Assembly (NCBI RefSeq): GCF_030272615.1
Contig: NC_081411.1
Coordinates: 37,452,640-37,516,639 of the forward strand
Origin: Cryptomeria japonica
Lineage: Eukaryota > Streptophyta > Pinopsida > Cupressales > Cupressaceae
Direction of reading: 5' to 3'
DNA: 64,000 bases
A model generated the notes under the pieces. It had not been told where the DNA came from and searched no databases. It saw only the letters and a program-made list of their open reading frames with translations. Positions 47,322-60,486 of the stretch are shown in pieces; within the stretch, counting starts at the first letter, position 1; each line of letters starts with the position of its first letter. Position numbers and translations under genes: made by a program.

Positions 47322-48786
47322 TGTTGGCATATGAACCGGTATGATGAAAGGATGACATTGTATGTTGTCATTGATGTCAATATGTTGAAGAATGAACCGA
47401 TAATATGCTAAACCGGTTTATTAAAGTTAAGCAACTGGCAAAGTAAACCAAAATGATGTTGTAAACCGGCATATGTGCAAAAGGTGAAGCGGTAGGTTTG
47501 TCCAAGTGAACCGGTATAGTGAAATGAAAACCGGTACATGGAATGTGGTATGACTACCAGTTGGTAGTCTCAACTTTAGGGTTTCCGATTGAAGTGTTCC
47601 AAGACTGTGTGATTCAACCGATGACATCGTGTGATGAGTTGGCATTGTAATGGAGATCAGATCGTGTTGCCACGTCCGCCTTGTGCGCGTGAAGGATCTT
47701 GCATATAGGAGATTGATCCTATCTACCTCAGAAATGTGCGAAGTCTCTATAAACGATGGAGAACGCATGATGGGTTATTACCTCCATGAAGCGGTGAAGA
47801 ACAAACGATGGAGAATATCTTGAGATCTATTCAAGACCATTGTAGTATTCAAATGCTAAGTGATCAATGGTCAGGATTGAACTGTCAAAACTGCTTAACC
47901 TAAATGGTTAGGGTTTAGGGTTTATGCTACTGACCTACCTATTTCCTATAAGGTCGATGTTGTGTTTCATGTTAAAGTGGTTGGCAAATGTTGTGTGTGT
48001 ATCTAAGTGCAGAGATACGTGATTCTTGTCAGACCAAATAAGAGGATTGATACCTCCATAGTGTGTGTGCAGAAGGAATGAACTAAAACGGATCTGCATT
48101 GGCATTGAGTGCTATTACCAGATCATTGTAATACTTGTTGATTTCTAACCACTTCAACAGCTGGAAAATCCCTTAACAGGGTAGCTTTAACCAACTTGTT
48201 GTAAATCCTTTAACAGGGTGACTCAAAGCCATTCAGTTCATAAAATCTTCTAACAAGGTAACCTTTAACAGGGTTAACCCTTAACCGGGTGATCCCTAAC
48301 AAGATAAGTTCCTAACAGAACCTATTGTAACAGTCCTTAACCGAACTTGGCTCCTAATAGAGTGGACTTCTAAAGAGTTTAAAAACAGCTTGTGGGTATT
48401 CATCCCCATCATGGTTTTTCCCAGTTGGGTTTCCATGTGAAAAATATGTGTCATATGTAATGCCTCTTTCATGTGATGCTTTTCTATTTCCTATCAAGTG
48501 GTGAATCATGTTATTATATTTTTGATGGTAGATTTCCTATTTATGCATAAGGATAAAATGGAAGCGAGAGTGTAGGATGTATGGAAAGCTATGTGTTTCT
48601 AGTTCATGTTTTTCACAATTGCATTGTTTTTAACCGGTAGTAATCTGGTTCAGACCTGTGATAGTAATTGTCAGTCAAGTTCACAGTTTGCAGTCAAACC
48701 GGTTCAGGAAAAGTTTTTGTGCCTGTACTAATTCACTGCCCCTCTCAGTACTGGTTTGGTACTCACTGTTCATCATCGAGTTATCA
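47322..48786 (+). repeat. 5' LTR of element D
   Basis: 1465 bp, rich in AACCGG-type words and with a cluster of TAAC[A/C]GGG motifs. It carries ATGGTTTTTCCC..GGGTTTCCATGTG near 48411-48440. A 113-codon frame on the opposite strand (47427-47768) has an open counterpart in the 3' LTR. Confidence 0.93.
48171..48375 (+). promoter_or_regulatory. Cluster of TAAC[A/C]GGG motifs in the LTR
   Basis: About nine TTAACAGGG, CTAACAAGG, TTAACCGGG or TTAACCGAA words in about 165 bp, mostly in one orientation. AACNG is the core of plant R2R3-MYB sites. Whether these bind MYB is inference. The cluster is repeated in the 3' LTR at about 54064-54300. Confidence 0.4.
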
Positions 48787-48803
48787 ATTGATATCAAAGT
48801 GCT
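48787..48803 (+). other. Primer-binding site of element D
   Basis: ATTGATATCAAAGTGCT, a diverged form of the initiator-tRNA-complementary TTGGTATCAGAGC seen in elements B and C, directly follows the LTR. Confidence 0.75.
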
Positions 48804-48857
48804 ATCCATGTCCTTTGTGTAGTAAGCTTAACCGCTTGAGGGAAAGATCTTATTGTA

Positions 48858-51800
48858 ATGATGAAGAGGGAAGGTCCAAAGTTCAACAGAGATAACTTTA
48901 AGATATGGAAGGACATAATGAAGATATATATTAAAAGCATGGGTGCTCAACACTGGAGCTATGTTGAGAATGCTTATGTTGTCCCTACCGGTACTCTCAT
49001 CGATGATCAAAGAAGAGAAATCCAAGAGAATGGGCAAGTAATGGAAGCTCTTATCAACAACCTTTCTGATATTGAGTTTGTTGATGTTCAAGAAAAAGAA
49101 AAATCCCAAAGAGGTATGGGATACTCTAGAGTCTATCTATGGTAGTGATGAGCATGTGAAACAAGCTAAGGAAGAAAGCCTTAGAGGAAAGTTTGAAGAC
49201 ATGTGGATGGTTGAAAGTGAGACCATTCAACAATATGGAATAAGAATCAAGACTATTGTTGGAGACATCAAGAGTGCAGGAGGTAAAATAGATGATGCCA
49301 CTGTTGTTAGCAAAGTTTCGAGATCCTTATTACTGGTCTATGCAATAAGGGTTGTAGCTATTCAAGAGTTGAGATCAATAGACAAGACTAAGGCATCCCT
49401 AGACTCCATCATTGCAAAATTGACAGCTTATGAGCTAAATAGTTTTGATGGTAGCGTTCAGAAAATTGAATCAGCCTTTAGAGAATCTACTGCACCATCT
49501 AGAAAAGGCATAGAAGCCAGCACCAGTGGTGAACCAAGACAGGGCAGAGAAATAGATGATGAGGAGATCCTGATGGAATTTGAAGCTCTTATTGCCAAGA
49601 GACTTCCTAAAGGAACCGATAAATATAGAGGTAAGCTCCCTTTAAAATGCTTTTCTTGTAAATACACATTGCGGTAAACTGTCCTAATGGTGACAACAAG
49701 GAAAAACCGGAAAAGTTCAAGAAGTTCAAAGGAGGAAACCAGAGAAATTGTTTTGTGGCAGTTGATGAAGGTGTCACTGATGAGGAATCAAAAGATGAAG
49801 AAAATGAAGATATTGTGTTTGTTGCAATCAAGGAAGATGTGTCAGACAAGAAGGCTCTTGTATCCCGCTTTAATAATTCCAATGAGTGGATTATTAATAG
49901 TGGCTATTCTCACCATATGACTGGTGACTGGAGTAAGTTTCTATCTCTGGAAGAATATGATGGTGGTGTTGTTTGGTTTGGTAACGATGCACCATGTATT
50001 GTCAAAGGCAGAGGGTCTATCTCTCTGAATGGAAAGAGTAGTGCTGACAATGTGTATTGGGTAGATGGTCTCAAACACAACCTTTTGAGTGTTGCCCAGC
50101 TGAATGATAGCAAACTCTTTCTGGAATTCAAAAATGGAGTGTGCAAAATCAAAGGAAAGAATGGTGAACTGATGGCCACCGGTATGCAGACCAAAGGTAA
50201 CCTATTTCAGCTAAATGCAAATATCAGTATGTGTCTTATGGCTAAGTTTGATGATAGCTGGATATGGCATAAGAGACTCTGCCATGTAAATTTTGATAAC
50301 ATTGTGAAGACCAGTAAGATCAAGGCAGTTAGAGGATTGTCAGTGCTGAAAAAACCAGAAAATCCTTTGTGCAGAGAGTGTCAACTGGGGAAAATGTCTT
50401 CCTCCACTTTCAAAGGTAAATCTTTCACTGCAGACAATTTACTTGATCTTGTGCATATTGATTTATGTGGTCCTATGAAGACTAGGAGTGTGTAGGGAGA
50501 TAGGTATTTTATGATTCTTATAGATGATTACTCAAGAATAATGTGGGTCACATTCTTGAAGGACAAGTCTAAAGCCTTTCGAAAGTTCAAAGCTTTCAGA
50601 GCATTGGTAGAAAAGGAAAGCGGTAGAAGAATCAAATGCCTCAGAACTGATCAAGGAGGAGAATTCACTTTCGATGAATTCAACAAATACTGTGAAGAGA
50701 ATGGCATCAAGAGGCAACTGTCTGCCTCCTAGACTCCACAACAGAATGGATTAGCAGAAAGGAACAACCGAATTGTGGTTGAAGGGGCTAGAACTATGTT
50801 GATCCAAGGAAAGGTTGCTCACACCTTTTGGAGAGAAGCGGTGAGCATTGCAGTCTACACAATGAACCGGGTACTCATCAAGAAAGGTAAGGACAAGACT
50901 CCTTATGAGTACTGGACCGGTAAGACACCAATGGTAAGCTACTTTAGAGTGTTTGGTAGCAAATGTTATATCAAGAGGAGTTAACATCAGAGCAAGTTCG
51001 ATGCAAAATGTGATGAAGGAATATTCCTAGGGTATTCCACCAAGAGTAAAGCTCTCTAATGTTTTAACAAAAAAACTCAAAGAATCGTTGAAAGCATCAA
51101 TGTCGGGATTGATGAAAACTCTGAGAAACCGGAGGAAACCGACAGTGAGAAAGGAGATGAACCGGTAGAAACCTTCTAGGAACCGGTTGCAAATCAGCCC
51201 AATACCAGTAACTGTGCTCCTACACCAGTTGATGATGATGTTGATAAAGATGAGGATGAAGAAGGAAAGCAAGAGGAAGTTGTTAAGAATATACCTAGGT
51301 ATGTCAAACTCAATCGTGATACAAATCAGATCACAGGAGACAAAGATATAGGAATTCTTACAAGAAGAAAGGTCAGAGAAAACTCATGTATGATCTCTGA
51401 ATTTGAGCCTAAATCATTCAAAGAGACACATAATGATGAAGACTGGATCAAGGCAATGAAAGAAGAACTTGATCAGATAGAGAAGAATGGTGCATGGTCT
51501 TTGGTATCCAGACCAGAGCATAAAAATGTCATTGGAACCAAATGGGTCTTCAGAAATAAGTTGAATGAGGATGGCACATTGGTAAGGAACAAAGCCAGAC
51601 TAGTATGTAAAGGATATGCCCAAGAAGAAGAAGAAGACTATGGAGAGACCTTTGCTCCAGTAGCAAGATTGAAAGGAGTTCGTATGCTTCTTGCATATGC
51701 AGCCTTTAAAGGATTCAAGATATACCAAATGGATGTAAAATCTGCATTCGTAAATGGAATACTTGAAGAAGAAGTATATATAGAGCAGCCAGATGGGTTT

Positions 51801-52940
51801 GCCCTATCAGAAGATAGTGACATGGTATGTAGGCTACACAAAGCCTTGTATGGACTAAAGCAGGCACCTAGAGCATGGTATGAACACTTGCACTCCCATC
51901 TTGTAAAGATTGGATTTGTAAGAACAAGTGAAGATAGCAATATCTATTTGAAATCAGAGGGAGATCAAATTCTGACCAATGAAGTATTTGTAGATGACAT
52001 AATCTTTGGTGGAGATAACAAAACAAGTCATGACTTTGCAGATGAGATGAAAAAGGAATTTGAGATGTCACTCATAGGGGAGATTAAGTTCTTCATTGGA
52101 CTACAGATTCAGCAAATGAAAGATGGAATCTTTATTACTTAGTCCAAGTATGTCAAAGAGGTGTTGAAGACCTTTGGCATGGAAGAGAGCAAACCGATTG
52201 GTACACCAATGGTGACCGGTTGTAAACTATCAAAAGAGGATGACTCAACATTGGTAAATGAGATGGAACACTGATCAATGATTGATAAGTTGCATTATGT
52301 GGTGCATAGCAGACCAGACATTGCGCATGCAGTAGGTATTAATGCTTGGTTCCAGAAAAGCCCAAGAGAATCCCACTTGGTAGCGGTCAAGCAGATTCTT
52401 AGATATCTGAAGGGAACTATTGACTATGGATTATGGTATCCATACAATAATGATTTCAACCTGAGAGTGTTCACAAATGCTGATTGGGCTAGTAATGTGG
52501 ATGATCAGAAGAGCACAACTGGTGGTGCATTCTTTCTTGGTGGTAGACTAGTCTCATGGATGAGTAAGAAGCAAAGTTGTATCTCTCAGTCTACAGCAGA
52601 AGCGGAGTATGTTGCAACTTTTATAAAGTGCACCCAGACTATTTGGATGAAGCATGTGTTGAATGGCTTCGAAGTCCCTGTATCTGAACCAATAAGTATA
52701 TTTTGTAACAACACAAGTGCAATTAACATCTCCAAGAATCTGATTTTACATGCTAGAACTAAGCACTTCGAACTCAAGTATCATTTCTTGAGAGAAAAGG
52801 TTCAGAACAAAGAGGTGGTATTGGAACATGTTTCCAGTAAGAAGCAGTTAGCAAACATATTCACCAAGCCTCTATCGAAGGCTACATTTACCTATTTGAG
52901 AGGTGAATTAGGGGTGTTGCCCCTTCAAGAGGTAAATTGA
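48858..52940 (+). pseudogene. Fossil copia gag-pol of element D
   Basis: Parts in order: gag (~48858-49680), protease (~49880-50100, HHMTGDWSKF), GAG-pre-integrase and integrase (~50200-51000, WHKRLCHVNF, VHIDLCGPM, CLRTDQGGEF), reverse transcriptase (~51390-52140, [24 protein letters not shown]) and RNase H (~52280-52930, NADWASNVDDQKSTTGG). Several breaks; a fossil. Its protein phrases are close to those of element B, so the two are related copia lineages. Confidence 0.92.
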
Positions 52941-53200
52941 AGGTATGTGCTCCACATCAGTCAGGTCTTATATTGCTATATCTTTTCAGGATTGATGTGT
53001 TAAAGGATGCTACTCCTCAGGGGGAGCAGCATAGTGGAAAAAGGCAACTTGTGCCTCCACTTTGACATTATTGTCAAAGGGGAAAAAAATGTGATGAGAT
53101 TGTTGTGAAAGGGGAAAAAAATGTGATGGAGATCAGATATCTGCAACTTAGGGGGAGAAAATGTGAAGCGGAGAGATATCCTTGTATATTGCCATCAATG

Positions 53201-53214
53201 CTAAAGGGGGAGAT
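53201..53214 (+). other. Polypurine tract of element D
   Basis: CTAAAGGGGGAGAT immediately before the 3' LTR, a textbook copia polypurine tract. Confidence 0.9.
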
Positions 53215-54719
53215 TGTTGGCATATGAACCGGTATGATGACAGGATGACATTGTATGTTGTCATTGATGTCAATATGTTGAAGAATTAACTGATAATATG
53301 CTGAATCAGTTTATTAAAGTTAAACAACTGGCAAAGTAAATTGGAATGATGTTGTAAACCGGCATATGTGCAAAAGGTGAAGCAGTAGGTTTGTCCAAGT
53401 GAACCGATATAGTGAAATGAGAACCAGTACATGGAATGTGGTATGACTACCGATTGGTAGTCTCAACTTCAAGGTTTCCGGTTGAAGTGTTCCAAGACTG
53501 TGTGATTCAACCGATGACATCGTGTGATGAGTTGGCATTGTAATGGAGATCAGACCATGTTGCCACGTCAGCCTTGTGCGCATGAAGGATCTTGCATATA
53601 GGAGATTGATCCTATCTACCTTAGGAATGTGTGAAGTCTCTGTAAACGGTGGAGAATGCATGATGGGTTATCGCCTCCATGAAGCGGTGAAGAACAAATG
53701 ATGGAGAACGTCTTGAGATCTGTTCAAGACTGTTGTAGTATTCAAATGCTAAGTGATCAATGGTCAGGATTGAACCGTCAAAACTGCTTAACCTAAATGG
53801 TTAGGGTTTAGGGTTTATGCTCACAACCTACCTATTTCCTATAAGGTCGATGTTGTGTTTCATGTTAAAGTGGTTGGCAAATGTTGTGTGTGTATCTAAG
53901 TGCAGAGATACACGATTCTTGCTAGACTAGATAAGAGGATTGATACTTGCATAGTGCATGTGCGGAAGGAATGAACTAAAACGGATCTACATTGGCATTG
54001 AGTGCTATTACCAGATCATTGTAATACCTATTGATCTTTAACCACTTCAATAGTTGGAAAATCCCTTAACAGAGTAGGTTTAACCAACTTGCTGTAAATC
54101 CTTTAACAGGGTGACTCAAAGCAATTAAGTTCATAAAATCCTCTAATATGGTAACCGTTAACAGGGTTAACCCTTAACTGGGTATTTTAGCCATCCCTTA
54201 ACCGGGTGATCCCTAACAGGATCAGTTCCTAACAGAACCTATTGTAACAGTCTTTAACTGGACTTGGCTCCTAATAGAGCGGACTTCTAAAGAGTTCAAA
54301 AACAACTGGTGGGTATTCATCCCCGCTGTGGTTTTTCCCAATTGGGTTTCCATGTGAAAAATATGTGTGTCATGTGTGATGCCTCTTTCATGTGATGCTT
54401 TGCTATTTCCTATCAAGTGGTGAATCATGTTATGCTAGCAAGTTATTATATTTTTGATGGTAGATTTCCTGTTTATGCATAAAGATAAAATGGAAGTGAG
54501 AGTGTAGGATGTATGGAAAGCTATGTGTTTCGAGTTCATGTCTTTCACAGTTGCATTGTGTTTAACCGGTAGTAATCTGGTTCATATCGATGATAGTGAT
54601 TGTTAGTCAAGTTCATAGTTTGCAATCAAATTGGTTCAAAAAAAGTTTTTGTGCCTATACTGATTCAGCCCCCCCTCTCAATATCAGTTTGGTAGTCACT
54701 GTTCATCATTAAGTTATCA
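53215..54719 (+). repeat. 3' LTR of element D
   Basis: 1505 bp. The 40-bp excess over the 5' LTR comes mainly from two short insertions near 54184-54205 and 54434-54446. It carries the same MYB-like motif cluster and GGTTTTTCCC block. Confidence 0.93.
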
Positions 54720-57470
54720 AAAGAGGACCTATAAATCCAAGACATTCCATAGATGTCCTTTGTTTATAAATATAATACCTATGTGCCAAAATGAAAATTA
54801 GTAACTTGGGAATAGTTAATTAAAATGGTTGCTGATTGGAAATTGCCAATTTTTTTATACCATGTGCAAGGCCAATAGGCATTTGTTACAAAATTTCCAA
54901 TTTTCTAATATAAAACTATAAGGGTATTTTTCGAATGTTGATCATATGAAGTGCCACAATCATGAAATTATAAGGAAGAGTATAGAAAGCTTTCCCCAAT
55001 ACCCTCATTGTTAGAATACAAGAACAGTCTTAGATCAAAATTATCTACAACAGGGAGTAAGATCAAGATAGCCTTGAATCAATGATAAGGAGGCCTGTGA
55101 AAGGAAAAAGCTGGTTGGCAAACCTAAGATAGCCCTATAATAAAGATGGCCATCACCCATTCATTGATTGAACAGTGACAAAAGAAATCAGAGAACCATT
55201 GAAATAGTAGTTTTTCCTTCAAGTTTGCATTGGTGAAGACAAAGAGAAAACTCTATGAGGAAAAAACAATAACCTTGTAGGAATTATGGGGAGAGGAGGA
55301 CAAATAGAACAATCATTAATGAAAGGCCTACAAATAAGAAAGAAAGTTGCAATCCTAGATCACCATAGCAATGAATGAGCAAAGGCACAAAGATACCCAA
55401 TCCTTCCATTTTAATGCTTTCCTTTCTTAATTTCAACTACACCTCTTAGTAACACTGTAAGCTTGATTGCCATTAGGAAAACCTATAGGATAGTTTCTTT
55501 AAATCTTGCCCACTCGTAGGCTCTTTAAACTTTGCCTATCCTCCTTAAAATGAAAGGGAGAAGAACCATTGCTATTTATATGTGTCTATGGGAAAAGTGA
55601 AATGAAATGAAACATGCAGAAAACTAGGATGAAATGAATAAATTCAAACATTTGAGTCATACTGCAAAGTTGGTTGTAGTAGTTGTGCCCCAATATTTAA
55701 GAACTACAAGATCATAGGCCCTAGACACTTTGTCTTCTTTGTCATACCCACCTTTGATTTTTCAAATAAAAGACTCCATTAATAATACAAAATCTAGATT
55801 TTGCTCAATTTTTTAATTGTATATACCTTTAATATTTACACTCTTAACATGGAACTTACCCAAATAGATTGATGATGACTGAATCCAAATAGTGTCCCCC
55901 ATACATGTGAGACAACCATACAAAATTTTACCAGTTAGCTTGTATAACAAACAATTGAGATGCAAAAGACTTATTCAATATTCAATATTATTTCAATATG
56001 ATGATAAACCATATTCAATTTTATTTCAATACTATTTTAGTAATAATACTATAAATTAACATATTTTGGGGAATAAGTTGGTGATCTATAACTTTGTGAT
56101 TGATAGATTTACATGAGAAATATGTATTAGGAAGTGTGATATAGAAAAACAATTATTCATGATGATTGTTATTAATTTTAATGTTAATGGAATGTTTGAT
56201 TTATTGATTGAAGATAGAGCACTTCACGAATGTAGGAGGCTAACACTCCAAAAACTGAAAAAAAGCTCAACAAGGAAAAGAAAACTCTAGGAATTCAATC
56301 CAAGAAAAGAACATTGACAATTTCTAATTAGAGAAAACAGAATCCTTTTCCATAAATGCTAAAGACTATGCTTACAAGTGACGTCCTTACAATTTATTTT
56401 AGCAAATGAAAATAAATAAATTTGATAATGCATTAATCAAACTCTGCTTAAATTTAATTGATCTCCTAATGCTTCTATAGACAGTAAGGTCGTGAGTACA
56501 AGGTATCATGAAAACTAAGGCATAATACACCAAAAAAATGCAATAATTAAGGGTTGTGAAAATGTTCGAAGAGTTGTATATCTTTTCACGAGAATCACAG
56601 TCATCGTGTGTTACCAGAAATGCCAACACAGTCTCCATAAGAGTCATAGGGTTCAAAAGGAGCAGTAATGTCAGGTTATCCAAATCCTAGACATAGAACA
56701 CTGCTTTGGCCATAAAAAGATGTACAAGCAAATCATTTTGCAGCATAAAAGGATGCAGTGATCTTGTGCATTAACAATCACAAGGATGAAAGATAGGTTT
56801 TGTGAAGGATTGCATGCCTACTCTCAGTGTTATAAAAATCATCAAAAGATTATTAGCAATCACAGGTCTATCAAAACAATGCTATATATGACAATCTTAA
56901 CAGTTGCAATCTCAAATGAGGAAAGAGTGTTAAAACCTAAAGAAAAAAACCCAAGGTGTAGAGTTTCAAGGATAAGATTGTGTTTATAACAGTGGCAACT
57001 CAGACCAAAAGATGAGGGTTCGCCAACATGCAAAACAAAGGAGCAATCTCAAGGCATAGAAGGAGATCATTCATGGTGAATGATTATAAAGAGACAAAGG
57101 GAAATAACAGTCCAAACATGGGTGATGACACAAGGAAAATGCACTATAAAGACAAAGGTTGCAGTGAATCACGATCCTTTGCCAAATAAACCAATATGAT
57201 GACCCATAAAGTTTTGTCATAGTCAAATATACAAGAAAAGTGGTCTAAGAGAAGTTTCCCCTTCAGGACAATGGTGAAGTATTGAAAAGCTTCATGAAGC
57301 TATTAAGAAAATAACTAGTTCATCAAGTTTAAGAAGATTGCATTCATGCCCTCTATTATCATGCACAACAATAGAAGGGTGCAGTCAGGTCAGAAAGGGA
57401 GAACACGGTCACAGTCAAGGTGTTGCTGTTAAAATGCAGTAGATAAAGATCTTTTGTAAGTCAAGGCTGC
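54720..57470. other. CACTA interior, right part, no gene recognised
   Basis: Moderate AT, many short frames (up to 94 codons on the minus strand at 56399-56683), none recognised. Upstream exons of the IMPACT-family copy would be expected here or further right but were not found. Confidence 0.45.
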
Positions 57471-57513
57471 AAAAGCATGTGAAAGACATGGTAACAGTCA
57501 TTTAGCAGTGATG
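57471..57513 (+). repeat. 43-bp direct repeat, copy 1
   Basis: AAAAGCATGTGAAAGACATG followed by GTAACAGTCATTTAGCAGTG and ATG. It matches 58395-58437 at 42 of 43 positions, 924 bp downstream. Flanking bases do not match. Confidence 0.95.
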
Positions 57514-58394
57514 TCATGTGAAAACTTGGAATCTCCCAGTCTCCTCTCTTTCTAGGATTCTAGTTGCTCTAAATTATGGATTTCTAGAATTGTATTTGCC
57601 TTGCATTGAGGTGGTGGATTGAAACCAATGTGATCAAACCCTCATTTTAATAAGTTGTATTGGTTTTCATAAGTTACTACACTATATTTTTACAACATGG
57701 AAAAAGGCATGCAGTGTATCTACTTTTGGTTAAATTATATTCATCATATGTTGAGCCACTGTAGAAAATATTAAAACATTTTATTCCTTTTCCATGTCCT
57801 TGAGTTGATCTTTATGAATGCATATTGTAATGTTTCGTGCAAATAATCAATTTCCTATTGTTTCTGATGATAACATAATGAAGTTTCTAAATGGGAGAAA
57901 TGCAAATTTCCTTGCCCAAATGAGTAAGTCTATAAGTCACTCTTGGGTTCATTTATTGAATCAGAATAGGAACCCTTTGCTATAGGAATATTTCTATTGA
58001 AACTTCACGAGTGAAATTTTAGTTTATAAATTATACACGATCCATAAGACTGACTATTCTTACTCTGCACTTCTCATGTATTTACTATGTACACAGCTGA
58101 TTTGCCTGTAGCATTAGGTATGCATCTGAAAGCATTGGTTCAGCTTGCCATGAGGCATACGTAAATGTTGATAATTCACCTGTTAAGTCAGGCAATACTC
58201 TAGGGAGGTAACTCATCTACTCTTGATTTTATCACTTCACATGTTTGCACTGTTTCAGCCATGAAAGCGAAAAATAAATTCATTTGCAGATTAAATATTT
58301 CTGCACTCAGCTGCCTTTCACTGAGAAACAACTTTCAAAAGGAGGTGTGAGGCTAGCCAAAACATTGAATGACATTTTTGAGAAAAAAAAATTC
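57514..58394. other. Segment between the 43-bp direct repeats
   Basis: 881 bp, no recognised gene. A short splice-flanked open stretch on the plus strand near 58110-58205 ends GGGAG before GTAACT; it is not identified. Confidence 0.4.
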
Positions 58395-58437
58395 AAAAGC
58401 ATGTGAAAGACATAGTAACAGTCATTTAGCAGTGATG
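58395..58437 (+). repeat. 43-bp direct repeat, copy 2
   Basis: One difference from copy 1 (A for G at the 20th base). Too long for a transposon target duplication; more likely a template-switch or local duplication. Confidence 0.95.
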
Positions 58438-59065
58438 CCCTAATTTACAGAAACTGTTCCAAGTTTTCCTGAATTTTAATTGGCAATGTAAAGTAGGGAT
58501 AATACCTTAGCTTCTTTCTCACATAAATTGTTGATTCCACTACTATATGGTGCCAAAAAATGCAATTATATTCTGAAAATTTTGAAAAATGAGGCAACAA
58601 GTTTAAGAGAACACCTAAGACTGAAATATTAAGATAATACATAATACTGATCGTTTAAATACCATAACTTCTAAGATGCTAAACATGATAGTGAATTAAA
58701 CATATGATTCTTTTATGGATTGAATATCAAGATCTATTAGGAAGGAATCACGTAATGTTTTTAAAACATGATTGATATATTGATTAGGATACTTACAAAA
58801 CTTGTTTGAAGTCAAAGTCTAAGGTGGAAACATAAATCAGAATGTTATTTAGCACAAGATTAGCACAAGAAAAAATTTGAGAGTATCTAAATATACATGA
58901 ATCGCCATTTCTTATATTGGACGAACGAATGGCCCTTCTAGGGTTGCAGCTCATGATATTGGCAAAATGTTGTTAGTAGCAAGCACACTTATAAACATGC
59001 ATGTAGAATATAGCAGCAAGCGCACTAATAGCCATTTGCGCAAAATGTGGAAGCATTCAGACTCG
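58438..59065. other. CACTA interior, no gene recognised
   Basis: AT-rich sequence with short frames only. Confidence 0.45.
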
Positions 59066-59091
59066 TTGAAATGAAGAACTTGTTACTCACT

Positions 59092-59182
59092 AAGGAACAT
59101 GTATTCTGCAAGCTTCACACAGATCTCTAAGATATCATCCTTCACGCCGGTCTCCAAAATACAGCTCTCAAACCCCTTTACT
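59092..59182 (-). other. Exon-like open stretch
   Basis: On the minus strand TTTAG precedes an open stretch reading GFESCILETGVKDDILE, then ICVKLAEYMFL, ending before a consensus GTGAGT donor. It follows the PPR fragment in the same direction. It could be a distant PPR piece or an exon of another captured gene. Not recognised with confidence. Confidence 0.3.
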
Positions 59183-59294
59183 AAACGAGAACAAGGTAGG
59201 TTACAAAAGTTTATGGTGACATTTAAATAGATATGCTAGACAAATTCTAAGATAAGTGAAATCCTTGGGCATATTATTATATATGATAAGACAA

Positions 59295-59490
59295 ATTTTA
59301 ACACAAGCCAAATCTCTTCACAGCTGCCACAAGATGGGAGCATAGTGACAAAAGTTAAAGAATCTGGCTTTACACCTGCCAATTGCATTTGCGTAGAAGA
59401 TTTTAAAAATAATCCATTTTATGAAATCCTGAGATTATGGCATTCCATGACACCACATCTTTTTGAGGCATTTTGTCAAACAGTTCAAGC
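59295..59490 (-). pseudogene. PPR (PLS-class pentatricopeptide repeat) gene fragment
   Basis: On the minus strand from about 59489 the sequence reads LFDKMPQKDVVSWNAIISG, the signature of a plant PLS-type PPR motif. A stop (TAA) and a frame change follow about ten codons later. The next frame reads MQLAGVKPDSLTFVTMLPSC, the start of the following repeat. Only about 60 codons remain, against usual lengths of several hundred, so this is a broken fragment. Full proteins bind organellar RNA. It lies in the same orientation as the IMPACT exons within the CACTA element. Confidence 0.9.
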
Positions 59491-60486
59491 GCAAAACCCA
59501 AAAAAACAATAGAAGAAGTTTAGAAACGCAAATTCAGCTTATAATCAATTTGGGTATAGTAGATCTTTTGGAAAATTCACAGCAAGAATTATTATAAAAA
59601 AATTAATAGATTAACAACAATGGGCAGTAAAGGAGTCACCACATATTTACAAAGCCAAGGCGCCAAGAAAGCTATCTATCACCCAATCAAATAGGCTTTA
59701 CGGAGGCTGCTCAAATAGCAGGCCATCGAAGCTCAAATGCAATCACTATCGGGAATTGCTCAATAGTGGATAAAGAGGTTTTCATACATAAACCAGCTGC
59801 GGAAATCAGGGGGTTTCCATCTACAATCTCTAGTGACACACGGATAGGATGTCTGAATTATGGGAGGGAATGAATTCATAAAACCAGGATATCATCATTG
59901 ATCGTGCACTCAGTTCAAATAGGAGGCATTTGAGCACCCACTTTCCTTCCAAAATGCAATTTCAAACTCCATACCTTTATCCCCAAAAGGATCCTGTAAC
60001 AAATCCATGGCCGACATCACTTAAAAGAGATAAGCCATGTAATTAAGCACGCATAAAATAGGATAGACTTATGTATTACAGTCATTCCCCTAATTTATTT
60101 CCTTAAAGCCTATGGGAAATGGAGAATAGGATTAAGCAAAAGCGACATGGCACAGAATACTCTGCATGCAGGATTCATTCATCTCTCTGAGCTTAATTTC
60201 ATCAGGTCTAGCCATCGATCAGACTTGCTAAACCTAAGCATACTATTTAATACTTGCCAGTTCTCTTATATTAAGCATGCATACCTGTAATCGAAATCTC
60301 TTGATCGGGTATTCCTCGGACTTAAATCTTAAGACCAGGGACGAGCTCTACGATGTGCTTGTATCAATGCAGGAGGAAGCAACACAGTACATTGATATCC
60401 CTTTCCTCAAAGCCAATGGATGAATAAGCCGCTGCCTGGATCATGGAGATTCTCCTTCTGAAGCGAGGGATCATGCAGGAAGTAGA
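59491..60486 (-). other. CACTA interior near the right end: exon-like pieces, unrecognised
   Basis: Downstream of the TATA box on the minus strand are a possible leader exon ending GATTTCGATTACAG before GTATGC (about 60285), a start-like stretch MSAMDLLQDPFGDK ending at a GTATGG donor (near 59975-60020), and an open run of about 40 codons (IVDGNPLISAAGL) near 59710-59830. These resemble the 5' part of a transcript, either the CACTA element's own or a captured host promoter and first exons. No protein family is recognised. Confidence 0.3.

Larger units (their letters stand above)
47322..54719 (+). mobile_element. Ty1/copia LTR retrotransposon D, nested in the CACTA element, broken
   Basis: 7398 bp with LTRs 47322-48786 (1465 bp) and 53215-54719 (1505 bp), both TGTTGGCATATGAACCGG to TTATCA, and near-matching target flanks ATAGA and AAAGA. 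The first ~400 aligned LTR bases differ at about 6%, so its age is similar to element C and clearly younger than B. The order is gag, protease, integrase, RT, RNase H. The coding region has several (about six to eight) breaks. It lies upstream of the first visible IMPACT exon, in what would have been intron or captured flank. Confidence 0.93.
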
